From: Anaeromicrobium sediminis | Lineage (GTDB): Bacteria > Bacillota > Clostridia > Peptostreptococcales > Thermotaleaceae | Length of the DNA stretch: 64,000 bases | Assembly: GCF_002270055.1 (NCBI RefSeq) | Contig: NZ_NIBG01000012.1 | Coordinates: 1-64,000 of the forward strand | Direction of reading: 5' to 3' | Shown here: piece by piece, positions 18,399 through 27,609 of the stretch | Layout of the letters: each line of letters begins with the position of its first letter | Position numbering within the stretch: position 1 is the first letter of the stretch | The notes under the pieces: generated by a model | Seen by the model: only the letters and a program-made list of their open reading frames with translations | What the model was told of the DNA's origin: nothing | Databases searched by the model: none | Translations under genes and position numbers: made by a program

Positions 18399-20177
18399 AT
18401 GAATAAAGAGTATAAGCGGTCTATAAGCTTAACTTTAATATTTACCATAGCTGTATGTATGGTATTGACAGGAACCTTGACTTACTTGTCCACTTCCCTT
18501 ACTAAAAACATAATGTTAGATTTAGTAAATGAAAATAGCTTTAGACAGGTACAGGCCTGTTCTAAGGCTATTGGAAAGTGGATAGATAGTAAAGAAACAT
18601 TATTATATGAATGGGCAATTCCTATAAAAGAAGACGGCAAAATAGACAAAGACGACATAGAAATATTAAAGAGAAGATTAGATTATACATCAAATAAATT
18701 TGTGAATTTATTTCTAATAAGTAAAGATGGAATTAAATATGATGTGAATGATAAAAATGAGAATGTAAAATTTCGATATTTTTATTATAAACTAATGAAT
18801 GGGCAAAAATATACGTCCAATGTAGAAAAATTGGACAGTTTTTTGATACTTAATATGGCCATACCCATAAGGAGTGGGGGAAAAGTTATAGGGGCCATAG
18901 GTGGTAGTTTAGATTTAAAATACATAAATGAAATAATGGAAGAATTTAAAATAATATATGATGATTCGTATAGTTATCTGGTAGATAGAGATGGGTATAT
19001 ATTACTTCATCCTGATATGACTATGATAAAAGAAAATGTGAAAATAGAGTCAGATAGAATAAGTGAAGAAATCGTGGTTAAGTTTAAAAATGTATTAGAA
19101 TCTGATATGGGCATATTAGAATATAACTTTGAAGAAGTTCACTCTAGGGCATATTTTATAGAAATTCCTGGCGCAAATAATTGGAAGCTCATAACAAAAA
19201 TAGTTACAGATTCCTTATATGCACCCGTTAAAGAAAAAACAGATAGGTTATTATTGTTAGCCACAATGGGTATATTTATTATAGGAATAGTATCCATAAT
19301 AATAGGAAGAGTAATAGCCAAACCTATTTTAAGTCTAAGTGAAGATGTTACTAATAAAACAAAAGAATTAAAAGAAACAAGGGAATATGATAAGTTGAAA
19401 ACTGAATTTTTTTCTAATATATCTCACGAATTAAAGACTCCTTTAAATTTAATTTTTTCTACTACTCAATTATTAGAGCTATATGTAAAAAAGGGAAATG
19501 GTGTATTAGAGGAAAATGTATTATATAAACATACGAAAATATTGAGACAAAATTCAAATAGGTTACTTAGGCTTATTAATAATTTGTTAGATTCTACTAA
19601 AATAGAATCTGGGTTTATGAAGCTCAACTTAAAGAATATGAACATAGTAGAAATTGTAGAGGATATTACCTTATCCACCGTAGAATATGTAAGTAGTGAA
19701 AATAAAGAAATAATATTTGATACGGATGTGGAAGAAAAAATAATGGCAATTGATTCGGAAAAAATAGAAAGAATTTTATTAAATTTAATATCTAATGGAG
19801 TGAAGTATACTAACCCAAAGGACACTATCCTAGTTAAGATAGAAGACGGAGAGAAATTCATAAGGATTATAGTAAAGGATACGGGCATTGGTATACCTCA
19901 TGATCATAAAGAGAAAATCTTTAAAAGATTTACCCAAGTTCATTCTTTGTATAATAGGCAAAAGGAAGGCAGTGGAATTGGTCTTTATATAGTGAAATCT
20001 TTAGTAGATTTACACAAAGGAAATATAGGACTTGAAAGCGAAGTTAATAAGGGATCCACTTTTATTGTTGAATTACCCATATACACTATTGGAGAAGAGT
20101 GTGTACTTCAGTCTAAAAAAATACCAGAACATGAAGGCGATACAAGAAGAGATATAGAATTTTCAGATATATATTAA
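18399..20177 (+). CDS. membrane sensor histidine kinase with Cache-type extracellular domain (no adjacent regulator)
   Basis: A 592-residue kinase. Transmembrane helix 1 is at about 8-31 and an extracellular Cache-like sensor spans about 35-280 (IGGSLDLKYINEIM, DRDGYILLHPD). Helix 2 is at about 284-304, followed by a short linker without a clear HAMP domain. The kinase core has the phosphorylated H343 in ISHELKTPLN, an N-box (LLNLISNGVKY), DTGIGIP and GSGIGLYIVKSL. No response regulator gene lies next to it, so its partner is elsewhere. The start ATG follows AAGGGGGACAT. The ligand is unknown. Confidence 0.88.
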   Translation: MNKEYKRSISLTLIFTIAVCMVLTGTLTYLSTSLTKNIMLDLVNENSFRQVQACSKAIGKWIDSKETLLYEWAIPIKEDGKIDKDDIEILKRRLDYTSNKFVNLFLISKDGIKYDVNDKNENVKFRYFYYKLMNGQKYTSNVEKLDSFLILNMAIPIRSGGKVIGAIGGSLDLKYINEIMEEFKIIYDDSYSYLVDRDGYILLHPDMTMIKENVKIESDRISEEIVVKFKNVLESDMGILEYNFEEVHSRAYFIEIPGANNWKLITKIVTDSLYAPVKEKTDRLLLLATMGIFIIGIVSIIIGRVIAKPILSLSEDVTNKTKELKETREYDKLKTEFFSNISHELKTPLNLIFSTTQLLELYVKKGNGVLEENVLYKHTKILRQNSNRLLRLINNLLDSTKIESGFMKLNLKNMNIVEIVEDITLSTVEYVSSENKEIIFDTDVEEKIMAIDSEKIERILLNLISNGVKYTNPKDTILVKIEDGEKFIRIIVKDTGIGIPHDHKEKIFKRFTQVHSLYNRQKEGSGIGLYIVKSLVDLHKGNIGLESEVNKGSTFIVELPIYTIGEECVLQSKKIPEHEGDTRRDIEFSDIY

Positions 20178-20185
20178 GAAGAAGT

Positions 20186-20248
20186 GTTAAGGGGTAGGAC
20201 CTAGCGTATTGAACATACACTCGTAATCTTAAACCCCAAATTCTTAAC
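20186..20248. repeat. imperfect palindrome, GTTAAGGGGT type
   Basis: GTTAAGGGGT folds on ACCCC(AAATT)CTTAAC with a five-base bulge and a long loop. It resembles the other GTTAA palindromes of this window. The T-run is poor, so it is not a clear terminator. Confidence 0.5.
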
Positions 20249-20341
20249 CAATAAATAATCCTTTTGAATAGACTTATATTATAATGGTAAGAATGATTAA
20301 ATGGATATGAAAAATATATGTATAATAAATCAAAAAAATAG

Positions 20342-20370
20342 TTGACAAACGAAATTTATGATATAATATA
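20342..20370 (+). promoter_or_regulatory. sigma-A promoter of tig
   Basis: TTGACA at 20342-20347 is followed by an overlapping set of -10 choices (TATAAT, TAATAT, AATATA at 20362-20370), with the 16-17 base spacings falling on the last two. Confidence 0.7.
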
Positions 20371-20433
20371 AAGGCTATGTAAAAGTTTTATTAAAAAGAA
20401 TATTAAGGATTTAACAATAGAGGAGGAAATGAA

Positions 20434-21720
20434 ATGAATTCAACATTCGTAAAGAAGGAAAACAATGAAGTAACTTTAAAATTAAACATCCCAGCAGATG
20501 ATTTTAATAAAGCTGTAGATAAGGCTTACAAGAAGATGAGAGGTAAATTTAACATTCCGGGATTCAGAAAAGGAAAGGCGCCTAAGTTTGTAATTGAAAA
20601 TAACTATGGAGCAGGAATCTTCTATGAAGAAGCTATAAATGAAATTTTCCCAACAGCTTATGCAGCAGCAATTGATGAGCATAACTTAGAGCCTGTGGAT
20701 AGACCATCATTAGATGTAGAAGAAATTAAAAAAGGTGAAGATGTAGAGTTAGTTGTAACTGTTACTGTTAAACCAGAAGTAGAATTAGGGGAGTACAAAG
20801 GTATAGAAGCTGAGAAAAACGAGTATAATGTTAGTGACGAAGATATTGAAAAAGAAGTTGAAATGTTAAGAGAAAGAAATTCTAGATTATTAGCTGTAGA
20901 AAGACCAGTACAAGATGGAGATACAGTTATCATAGATTACAAAGGATTTGCAGGAGATGAGCAATTTGAAGGTGGAACAGCAGAAAAGCAAACTCTAGTA
21001 ATCGGTTCTGGACAATTTATTCCAGGATTTGAAGAACAATTAGTAGGTAAAAATGTTGGAGATGAACTAGATGTAAATGTAACATTCCCAACTGAGTATC
21101 ATGCAGAAAATTTAGCAGGAAAAGAAGCTAAGTTTGAAGTTAAAATACATGAAGTAAAAGAAAAGGAATTACCAGAGTTAGATGATGAATTTGCAAAGGA
21201 TGTAAGTGAATTCGATACTTTAGAAGAATTAAAAGCAGATATTAAGGGTAAAAGAGAAGAAGCAGCAAAGAATAGAGTAGAAGCTGAATATAAAGATGCA
21301 TTAGTAGAAAAAGCAGTAGAAAACGCTAAAATGGACATTCCAGCATCTATGATTGAATATGAAATAGATGAAGTAGTAAATCAATATGCATATCAATTAC
21401 AATACCAAGGTCTAGACTTAGATACATACTTAAAGTACACTAACACAACTATGGATGATTTAAGAAACCAAATGAGACCAGAAGGTGAAAAGAGAGTTAA
21501 GACTAGACTAGTATTAGAGAAAATTGTTGAAACTGAAAACATTGAAGTAAGCGAAGAAGATGTAGAAAAAGAAATGGAAAGATATGCAACTCAATACAAG
21601 ATGGAATTAGATAAGTTTAAATCAACTTTAAGAGATGCTGATGTAGATAACATTAAAGACACATTAAAAATGTCACAAGCAGTTACTTTCTTAGCAGATA
21701 ATGCAAAGAAAGCTGAGTAA
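20434..21720 (+). CDS. tig: trigger factor, ribosome-bound chaperone and prolyl isomerase
   Basis: Binds the ribosome exit tunnel and folds nascent chains. 428 residues, normal length. Seen: the ribosome-binding signature FNIPGFRKGKAPK (about 36-48), an FKBP-type isomerase domain at about 150-245 (GDTVIIDYKGF, then FIPGFEEQLVG), and a helical C-terminal domain. The start ATG follows GAGGAGGAAATGAA. Followed after 27 bases by clpP and then clpX, the usual Bacillota order tig-clpP-clpX or tig-clpX. Codon use is ordinary. Confidence 0.98.
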   Translation: MNSTFVKKENNEVTLKLNIPADDFNKAVDKAYKKMRGKFNIPGFRKGKAPKFVIENNYGAGIFYEEAINEIFPTAYAAAIDEHNLEPVDRPSLDVEEIKKGEDVELVVTVTVKPEVELGEYKGIEAEKNEYNVSDEDIEKEVEMLRERNSRLLAVERPVQDGDTVIIDYKGFAGDEQFEGGTAEKQTLVIGSGQFIPGFEEQLVGKNVGDELDVNVTFPTEYHAENLAGKEAKFEVKIHEVKEKELPELDDEFAKDVSEFDTLEELKADIKGKREEAAKNRVEAEYKDALVEKAVENAKMDIPASMIEYEIDEVVNQYAYQLQYQGLDLDTYLKYTNTTMDDLRNQMRPEGEKRVKTRLVLEKIVETENIEVSEEDVEKEMERYATQYKMELDKFKSTLRDADVDNIKDTLKMSQAVTFLADNAKKAE

Positions 21721-21747
21721 TTTTCTTAAGCTAGGAGGATTGATACA

Positions 21748-22329
21748 ATGGCTTTAGTACCAATGGTAGTTGAACAAACTAATCGCGGAGAAAGGTCTTA
21801 TGATATCTATTCAAGATTATTAAAGGATAGAATAATTTTCTTAGGCGATGAAGTGAATGATCATACGGCAAGTTTAGTAGTTGCACAACTTCTATTCTTG
21901 GAAGCAGAAGACCCAGATAAAGATATTATGATCTACATAAATTCACCAGGTGGAAGTATTACTGCAGGTATGGCTATTTATGATACAATGCAATATATAA
22001 AGCCAGATGTTTCTACTATATGCATAGGTATGGCAGCAAGTATGGGAGCATTTTTACTTACAGCAGGAGCTCCGGGAAAGAGATTTGCTCTTCCAAATTC
22101 GGAGATAATGATACACCAACCATTAGGTGGAACTCGTGGGCAAGCAGAGGACATTAGAATTCACGCTGAAAGAATTGTTAAGATGAGACAAAAATTAAAT
22201 GAAATTTTAAGTGAAAGAACTGGCCAGCCTTTAGAGAAAGTTTCAAAAGACACTGATAGAGATTACTTTATGAGTTCCGAAGAAGCAACAGCTTACGGAA
22301 TAATCGATAAGGTAATAACTTCTAGATAG
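21748..22329 (+). CDS. clpP: ATP-dependent Clp protease proteolytic subunit
   Basis: The serine protease barrel that degrades proteins unfolded by ClpX and the ClpE-like partner. 193 residues. The catalytic triad is intact: S98 in [10 protein letters not shown]123 in MIHQPLGG and D172 in DTDRDYFM. The start ATG has TAGGAGGATTGATACA before it. Thirteen bases separate it from clpX. Confidence 0.98.
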   Translation: MALVPMVVEQTNRGERSYDIYSRLLKDRIIFLGDEVNDHTASLVVAQLLFLEAEDPDKDIMIYINSPGGSITAGMAIYDTMQYIKPDVSTICIGMAASMGAFLLTAGAPGKRFALPNSEIMIHQPLGGTRGQAEDIRIHAERIVKMRQKLNEILSERTGQPLEKVSKDTDRDYFMSSEEATAYGIIDKVITSR

Positions 22330-22342
22330 TAGAGGTGAAGAT

Positions 22343-23611
22343 ATGTCAAGATTTGACGAAAAAAAACAATTAAAATGTTCCTTTTGTGGGAAATCTCAAG
22401 ATCAAGTAAGAAGGCTTATTGCTGGTCCTAGTGTCTATATATGTGATGAGTGTATTGAACTTTGTCAAGAAATCATCCAAGAAGAGTTTGATGAAAGCAT
22501 AGAAGTTGATATGGGCGATTTACCTAAGCCAAAGGAGATCAAAAACATATTAGCTGAATATGTAGTAGGTCAAGAAAGAGCTAAGAAGGCCTTAGCTGTA
22601 GCTGTGTACAATCATTATAAACGTATTAATCATACGGGTAAAAAAGATGATATAGAAATTCAAAAGAGTAATATAGTTATGGTAGGTCCAACAGGATCTG
22701 GAAAGACTTTACTTGCTCAAACATTGGCTAAAATATTAAATGTACCTTTTGCCATAGCTGATGCTACTTCATTGACAGAGGCTGGATATGTGGGAGAAGA
22801 TGTGGAAAACATCCTATTAAAACTTATTCAAGCGGCTGATTATGATATAGAAAAGGCTGAAAAGGGAATCATCTATATAGATGAAATAGACAAGATAGCA
22901 AGAAAATCTGATAATCCGTCTATTACAAGGGATGTATCTGGAGAAGGTGTACAACAAGCCCTACTAAAGATATTAGAGGGAACTGTTGCTAGTGTTCCTC
23001 CACAAGGTGGAAGAAAGCATCCACACCAAGAATTCATTCAAATAGATACTACTAATGTGTTATTTATTTGCGGTGGTGCCTTTGATGGATTAGATAAGGT
23101 TATTCAAAAGAGAATTGGTAAAAAGACTATGGGCTTTGGTGCTGATATTCAAAGTAAGGAAGTAAAAGACATTGGTCAATTACTTGGTAAAATCGAGCCA
23201 GAAGATCTATTAAAATATGGTCTAATTCCAGAATTCGTAGGAAGAATTCCTGTTATGGTAACATTAGAGCAATTAGATGAAGAATCACTAGTGGCCATAT
23301 TAAAGGAGCCTAAGAATGCTATAGTAAAACAATATAAAAAGTTGTTTGAAATAGATAATGTGGAATTAGATATAGAAGAGGATGCTTTAATAGAAATCGC
23401 TAAAAAGGCCATAGAAAGAAAAACTGGTGCAAGGGGACTGCGTAGTATTGTGGAGAACCTAATGCTAGATGTAATGTTTGAAATTCCGTCTAGGGATGAT
23501 ATAGAAAAGTGTGTAATAACTAAAGAAACAGTTGTAAACAAAAACGAACCTACTTTAGTTATTTCAGACAAAAAGAAAAAGAAAAAAGTTAAAAAAGAAA
23601 GCGCTTCATAA
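22343..23611 (+). CDS. clpX: ATP-dependent Clp protease ATP-binding subunit ClpX
   Basis: AAA+ unfoldase for ClpP. 422 residues. The N-terminal zinc-binding domain has C12, C15, C34 and C37. The Walker A is GPTGSGKT, Walker [12 protein letters not shown], and the pore/sensor region [10 protein letters not shown]. The IGF docking loop appears as TMGFGAD, which is the usual variant. The lysine-rich C-terminus (KKKKKKVKK) is a lineage feature. A bidirectional terminator follows. Confidence 0.98.
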   Translation: MSRFDEKKQLKCSFCGKSQDQVRRLIAGPSVYICDECIELCQEIIQEEFDESIEVDMGDLPKPKEIKNILAEYVVGQERAKKALAVAVYNHYKRINHTGKKDDIEIQKSNIVMVGPTGSGKTLLAQTLAKILNVPFAIADATSLTEAGYVGEDVENILLKLIQAADYDIEKAEKGIIYIDEIDKIARKSDNPSITRDVSGEGVQQALLKILEGTVASVPPQGGRKHPHQEFIQIDTTNVLFICGGAFDGLDKVIQKRIGKKTMGFGADIQSKEVKDIGQLLGKIEPEDLLKYGLIPEFVGRIPVMVTLEQLDEESLVAILKEPKNAIVKQYKKLFEIDNVELDIEEDALIEIAKKAIERKTGARGLRSIVENLMLDVMFEIPSRDDIEKCVITKETVVNKNEPTLVISDKKKKKKVKKESAS

Positions 23612-23617
23612 AAAAGC

Positions 23618-23648
23618 AAAAGGAGATGAATTAAATTCATCTCCTTTT
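23618..23648. terminator. bidirectional terminator after clpX
   Basis: AAAAGGAGATGAATT pairs with AATTCATCTCCTTTT across one base. It serves clpX and the convergent lipoprotein gene. Confidence 0.92.
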
Positions 23649-23658
23649 AATTTAAATA

Positions 23659-24324
23659 CTAACTTGCAGGAACTTGACCAAAATCAGTGTTTATATATTC
23701 CTTTAAATCCTCTTCAGACACACTTAGTTCAATAAATTCCTTTGCACTATCATCTAAAGGCATGTAATAAAATACTACATTTTCATCTTTAAAGTATAAC
23801 CTTACTCCCTCTGCTTCTATTCCTTCTTTTATTCCTTTATCTTTAGCCTTTTGGTCTAGTATTCTCATTACTTCTTCTTTAGACTTAATAAGATTATCAT
23901 ACGTAATCTCATTTGAAGAATTCATATCTAGATTAATACTTTGTTGAATATTAATTTTACCATGACCTTGTATTTCACCAGTACCTTTGAATAATACACT
24001 TAATATATTTTCATCCATTCTCGTGATCTCATAGTCTATTTGCACATGGTTGTAAATATCTTCATTTCCATATATATCAGCAATTCTTTTTAAGCTTTGA
24101 TTCATATAATCCATTAAAAGTTCTCCAGGATAATCTATAACTTGAGGATAATCTATTTTTGTATCTTTAGACTCTACCTCCAGAACTTCTTTAGTTATAT
24201 TATAGTTTAAAACTAATTTGTTATCTTCAGTTTCCTTCTCTGATATATTTGATTCTTGTTTACTGCACCCTACAAAGGTGAAAATTAATAAAACTGCAAC
24301 TACTAAACTTAATAATCTTTTCAT
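23659..24324 (-). CDS. lipoprotein of unknown function, possibly DUF3298/RsiV-like fold
   Basis: A 221-residue exported lipoprotein. The signal peptide ends in lipobox FTFVGC (C20) and the start at 24324 has AGGAGGACAATT upstream; an earlier in-frame start at 24387 lacks this. The mature part (LNYNITKEVLEVESKD, YPQVIDYPGELLMDYMNQ, then a C-terminal region with LYFKDENVVFYY) looks like the DUF4163/DUF3298 layout seen in sigma-factor-antagonist ectodomains and stand-alone lipoproteins. This assignment rests on pattern memory only. Confidence 0.65.
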   Translation of the reverse strand: MKRLLSLVVAVLLIFTFVGCSKQESNISEKETEDNKLVLNYNITKEVLEVESKDTKIDYPQVIDYPGELLMDYMNQSLKRIADIYGNEDIYNHVQIDYEITRMDENILSVLFKGTGEIQGHGKINIQQSINLDMNSSNEITYDNLIKSKEEVMRILDQKAKDKGIKEGIEAEGVRLYFKDENVVFYYMPLDDSAKEFIELSVSEEDLKEYINTDFGQVPAS

Positions 24325-24439
24325 AATTGTCCTCCTAGTATTTTTTATTACATGCATTAGACGGATGAATAATACAAAAAGTTTCACTAAATATAAAATT
24401 TATTTTTTTAGAGTAGAAATGTCTGTGTGAAAAAAACAT

Positions 24440-24468
24440 TTGACAATATTTATTCTTTTAGCTATAAT
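24440..24468 (+). promoter_or_regulatory. consensus sigma-A promoter of the SAM-riboswitch unit
   Basis: TTGACA, exactly 17 bases, TATAAT: a full consensus promoter. The transcript would begin about 25 bases before the riboswitch. Confidence 0.92.
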
Positions 24469-24498
24469 CATATACGTTGTGAAAAACAATTAAATATA

Positions 24499-24644
24499 AT
24501 CTTATCAAGAGCGGCGGAGGGACTGGCCCTATGAAGCCCGGCAACCTAGATTAAATTCTGTGGTGCTAAATCCAGCAGGTGATACCTGGCAGATAAGGGA
24601 CAAAGGAAATTTAACTTCTTGCATTATCTGCAAGAAGTTTTTTT
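24499..24644 (+). promoter_or_regulatory. SAM-I (S-box) riboswitch with terminator
   Basis: The aptamer is recognised by its conserved order: CTTATCAAGAGCGGCGGAGG, ACTGGCCC, GAAGCCCGGCAACC, GGTGCTAAATCC and a closing GATAAG (24592-24597) that pairs with CTTATC (24501-24506). A terminator stem AACTTCTTGC/GCAAGAAGTT with T-run lies at 24613-24644. SAM binding would stop transcription of the downstream transporter gene. Confidence 0.97.
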
Positions 24645-24753
24645 AGTTTATAAGGAAATTAAAAAGTAATTAATGTGCACAGCTTTTTAAATTCAAATGA
24701 TTGTCCCTAGAAAAATATGTACTTTATTTAAACTATACGTAGGAGGAAGGATT

Positions 24754-26046
24754 ATGAATAATAAAAAAAGTAGTTTAGCATTGTTACCATTATTAGTTTT
24801 CTTAGTTATGTATTTAGTAACATCTATTATAATAGGAGATTTTTATAAGATGCCTGTAAGTGTATCTTTTCTAGTGGCTAGCATAGTAGCCATCTGTATG
24901 AATCCTAAGGAGAAGATTTCTCATAAAATAGAGATTTTTTGCAAAGGGGCAGGAAACACTAATATTATAATCATGTGCTTTATATTCATATTAGCAGGAG
25001 CCTTTGCTGGGGTGGCTAGAGAAATGGGAGCTGTAGATTCTACAGTAAACTTAGGTCTCAGCATATTACCAGGAAACATATTAATAGCAGGAATATTTGT
25101 AATTGGTTGTTTCATATCCCTATCTATAGGAACTTCTGTGGGGACTATAGTTGCCCTATCACCAGTGGCCATAGGGTTAGCTGAAAAGATAGACATATCT
25201 TTAGGCCTTGCTTTAGGTGCTGTAATTAGTGGAGCCATGTTTGGAGATAACCTATCTATGATATCAGATACTACTATTGCAGCGGCACGTACTCAAGGTT
25301 GTGAGATGAGAGATAAATTTAGGATGAACTTCTTAATAGTAGTACCAGCAGCCATTGTAACAGGGATTATATTTGTTTTAATAGGAAATGGAAACAATAC
25401 TGCCATAGGAGGAGACCATCCATACAGTATAATTAAAGTAGTTACTTATTTAGTGGTATTAATAGGAGCTTTATCAGGAATAAATGTATTTGTAGTTTTA
25501 ACTGGAGGAACATTATTTGCAGGAGTTGTAGGTATTATGACAAATTCCTTTGACATATGGGGTTTTGTATCAGCCGTATCTAATGGAATCAATGGTATGG
25601 CAGAGATTATAATAATATCCTTATTAATTGGTGGTATGGTTGAAGTAATCAAATTTAACGGTGGAATTAATTTCTTACTAGATTTTATTAGAAATAGAAT
25701 ATCTAGTAAAAGGGGAGCTGAATTTGGAATTGCCCTATTAGTTGGTGTGGTTGATTTGTGTACAGCTAACAATACTATTGCCATAGTAATGACAGGTCCA
25801 ATTGCTAAAGATATAGCAGATGAGTATAATATAGAACCAAAGAGATCAGCTAGTATACTAGATACTTTTTCATGCTTCTGCCAGGGGATTATTCCCTATG
25901 GAGCTCAAATTCTTGTGGCAGTGGGAGTGGCATCAAATAAGGTTTCTTCATTTGATATAATGAGATATTTATACTACCCCTACTTAATGGGAATATGTGC
26001 AGTAATAGCCATATTAATAGGAGTGCCAAAGCTTAAAGAAGCATAA
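24754..26046 (+). CDS. metT: NhaC-superfamily transporter, predicted methionine transporter MetT
   Basis: A 430-residue inner-membrane transporter with about eleven hydrophobic segments. Stretches such as GTSVGTIVALSPVAIG, GDNLSMISDTTIAA and the late DLCTANNTIAIV are those of the NhaC antiporter superfamily. An S-box riboswitch in its leader indicates a role in methionine supply; NhaC-family members under S-box control have been predicted in comparative genomics to be the methionine transporter MetT. A sodium/proton antiporter remains the alternative. ATG at 24754 has AGGAGGAAGG upstream; an earlier ATG at 24697 lacks one. The last codons and the stop lie inside a 31-bp-arm inverted repeat. 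Confidence 0.85.
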   Translation: MNNKKSSLALLPLLVFLVMYLVTSIIIGDFYKMPVSVSFLVASIVAICMNPKEKISHKIEIFCKGAGNTNIIIMCFIFILAGAFAGVAREMGAVDSTVNLGLSILPGNILIAGIFVIGCFISLSIGTSVGTIVALSPVAIGLAEKIDISLGLALGAVISGAMFGDNLSMISDTTIAAARTQGCEMRDKFRMNFLIVVPAAIVTGIIFVLIGNGNNTAIGGDHPYSIIKVVTYLVVLIGALSGINVFVVLTGGTLFAGVVGIMTNSFDIWGFVSAVSNGINGMAEIIIISLLIGGMVEVIKFNGGINFLLDFIRNRISSKRGAEFGIALLVGVVDLCTANNTIAIVMTGPIAKDIADEYNIEPKRSASILDTFSCFCQGIIPYGAQILVAVGVASNKVSSFDIMRYLYYPYLMGICAVIAILIGVPKLKEA

Positions 26047-26096
26047 TAAAAACAGGATAGGTAATACCTATCCTGTTTTTATTATGCTTCTTTAAG
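26032..26096. terminator. 31-bp perfect inverted repeat overlapping the metT 3' end
   Basis: The arm 26032-26062 is repeated exactly inverted at 26066-26096 around the loop AAT. The left arm holds the last four sense codons and stop of metT. The core ACAGGATAGGT/ACCTATCCTGT followed by T's is a bidirectional terminator for convergent genes. The length of the perfect match is far beyond what termination needs. Confidence 0.9.
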
Positions 26097-26103
26097 TATT
26101 ATA

Positions 26104-26634
26104 TTAACCAAGATCATCTTCAACTTTTTTTAGAAGTATAGATTGGTGATGATTTTGTCCAGGCATGATTTTTATATTGTATATTTTCTCCTTAAAATAT
26201 CTTCCAAGATATGCATATAAGGTATAATAGCCTGGTGGCAAATTTTCGATGACGAAGTTTCCATTATCATCTGATTTAGTTTGGCATACTGGATATGTCT
26301 TAGAATCATCATAGGATCCAAAGTATAGTAAAACAATTGCATTTGGAGTGATTTCCCTATTACTTTTTGAATAGATTACTCCAGCGATTTTACCAGCAAA
26401 GTTATCCATATTATTATCCATAGTTAATTGAACATTTTGGAAATTAAATTGGGAAGGATGGGTTTCTAGGTGCTGGTCTTGGCCTAAATCATGCATGCTT
26501 TTTTGAATACTAGATTGATCTAGAGTTTTTTCAGTATTGTCTTTTTCTGTTAGGTATTCTGTTTCAATCACATCATTTTTTTTAGTAGAATCATTAATTT
26601 GGATTTCTTGTGGAAGATTTTCCCATGGACTCAT
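26104..26634 (-). CDS. hypothetical protein with prealbumin/carboxypeptidase-regulatory-like domain
   Basis: 176 residues, no signal peptide. The first 75 or so are polar and probably disordered (acidic and Gln-rich). From about residue 80 a compact beta-sandwich of the carboxypeptidase-regulatory/Cna-B type is suggested: AGKIAGVIYS, NAIVLLYFGSYD, TKSDDNGNFVIENLPPGYY, then a final strand ILLKK. The start has AGGAGGTACTTTT upstream. It lies 95 bases downstream of the alanine-repeat gene on the same strand, so the two are probably co-transcribed. Function is unknown; a spore-surface or filament role is a guess. Confidence 0.7.
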   Translation of the reverse strand: MSPWENLPQEIQINDSTKKNDVIETEYLTEKDNTEKTLDQSSIQKSMHDLGQDQHLETHPSQFNFQNVQLTMDNNMDNFAGKIAGVIYSKSNREITPNAIVLLYFGSYDDSKTYPVCQTKSDDNGNFVIENLPPGYYTLYAYLGRYFKEKIYNIKIMPGQNHHQSILLKKVEDDLG

Positions 26635-26729
26635 AAAAGTACCTCCTATAATTTCTAAAAGGATTGGTGCTTATGTATATGATATTTTTAAAATGGTGGG
26701 GGGAAGCCCCCCACTATTTTAATGAATAT

Positions 26730-27236
26730 CTAGCACCAAGGATGCTTCTTCTTATCTTCAATTTCGGCTTCTGCTTTAGCTTTGTTTCTATTTTTGTTCT
26801 TAGCATCTGCGTCAGCTTTATTTCTAGCTCTATTTTTAGCATCTGCATCTGCCCAAGCATCTGACCAAGCATCTGCGTCAGTATCTGCATCATTTTTAGA
26901 TAATTGACCTTGATATTGTCTTTGATAAATGTGATTGTGGTTAGTTTGTTTATTATATTGAACTTGTTTATGCATATCTTTTTCTATTTCTACTTCTTTC
27001 TCTATTTCTACTTCTTTTTCTACTTCTTTTTCTTCTTCTTTATCAATATCTACATTAAGATTTCTATTTTTTGCTTCTGCTTTTGCTTTTGCATCTGCTT
27101 TTGCTTTTGCTTCTGCTTTTGCCTTTGCTTCTGCATCTGCTTTTGCTCTTGCTTTTGCTTCCGCTTCTAATATTTCAACTTTTATTTCTTCTATTAATCT
27201 TCTCTTTAATTCTTCATAAGATAATTCATTCATCAT
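26730..27236 (-). CDS. low-complexity protein with alternating-alanine repeats
   Basis: 168 residues. After a short helical head (NELSYEELKRRLIEEIKVE), two blocks have alanine at almost every second position: about 24-57 (AKAKADAEAKAKAEA type) and about 118-158 (DADAWSDAWADADA, then NKADADAKNKN). They are separated by a Glu/Lys/Val block and a Gln/His/Tyr-rich block. The tail is KKKHPWC with one terminal cysteine. At DNA level the repeats have a six-base period. The start is ATG 27236 with GGAGGAATAAAAT upstream. A weak CATACAGA sigma-E-like -10 lies near 27285-27300 on this strand. No family is recognised; a structural surface protein is plausible. Confidence 0.7.
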   Translation of the reverse strand: MMNELSYEELKRRLIEEIKVEILEAEAKARAKADAEAKAKAEAKAKADAKAKAEAKNRNLNVDIDKEEEKEVEKEVEIEKEVEIEKDMHKQVQYNKQTNHNHIYQRQYQGQLSKNDADTDADAWSDAWADADAKNRARNKADADAKNKNRNKAKAEAEIEDKKKHPWC

Positions 27237-27609
27237 ATTTTATTCCTCCACTATTATTTTAGTTATTTTTATTTAGATAAGCTCATATTTTTCTGTATGG
27301 AAGAGATATAAGCTTATTGAATTGTTGCAGTTGGTTGTCTTTCTAATTTATTGTATTAATTACTCGATAAAAAGGTGCTAGTTAATATTAAAATTTAGAG
27401 ACATAACTTAGAAAGTTTCAACTTTACATCCTATCGTGAACCACAAATAGCATAGGATTAAGCAACAATTGCGGTGTGAAAAGGTACTTGGTTGATTCCC
27501 CTTCCACTAATTATATATGCATTTTTTTCTTATATCGTGACGAATATCACAGAAAATTATTAGATTCAAAGTTAAAATATTAACAATGAAACTTTTAAGG
27601 AGGTAGTCT
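27237..27609. other. divergent intergenic region with a degenerate palindromic element
   Basis: At 27427-27480 the arms ATCCTAT and ATAGGAT flank a loop, followed by CAACAATTGC. This shares several words with 12055-12105. The rest holds the leaders of the divergent alanine-repeat gene and asrA. No gene is supported. Confidence 0.4.
27537..27550 (+). promoter_or_regulatory. candidate Crp/Fnr-family operator upstream of asrA
   Basis: GTGA-CGAATA-TCAC is a symmetric half-site pair with six-base spacing, the general Crp/Fnr-family layout, about 60 bases before asrA. The regulator encoded at 31406-32095 is the obvious candidate to bind it. Confidence 0.55.

Noticed and set aside
26750-27170. Regular repeats resembling a CRISPR array
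   Set aside because: The unit is only about six bases and lies inside a coding frame; there are no spacers and no cas genes.
26904-27262. Plus-strand frames rich in Phe/Cys or Leu opposite the alanine-repeat gene
   Set aside because: They are by-products of the six-base repeat in the real minus-strand gene, which has a good ribosome site; these frames have none and are pure low complexity.
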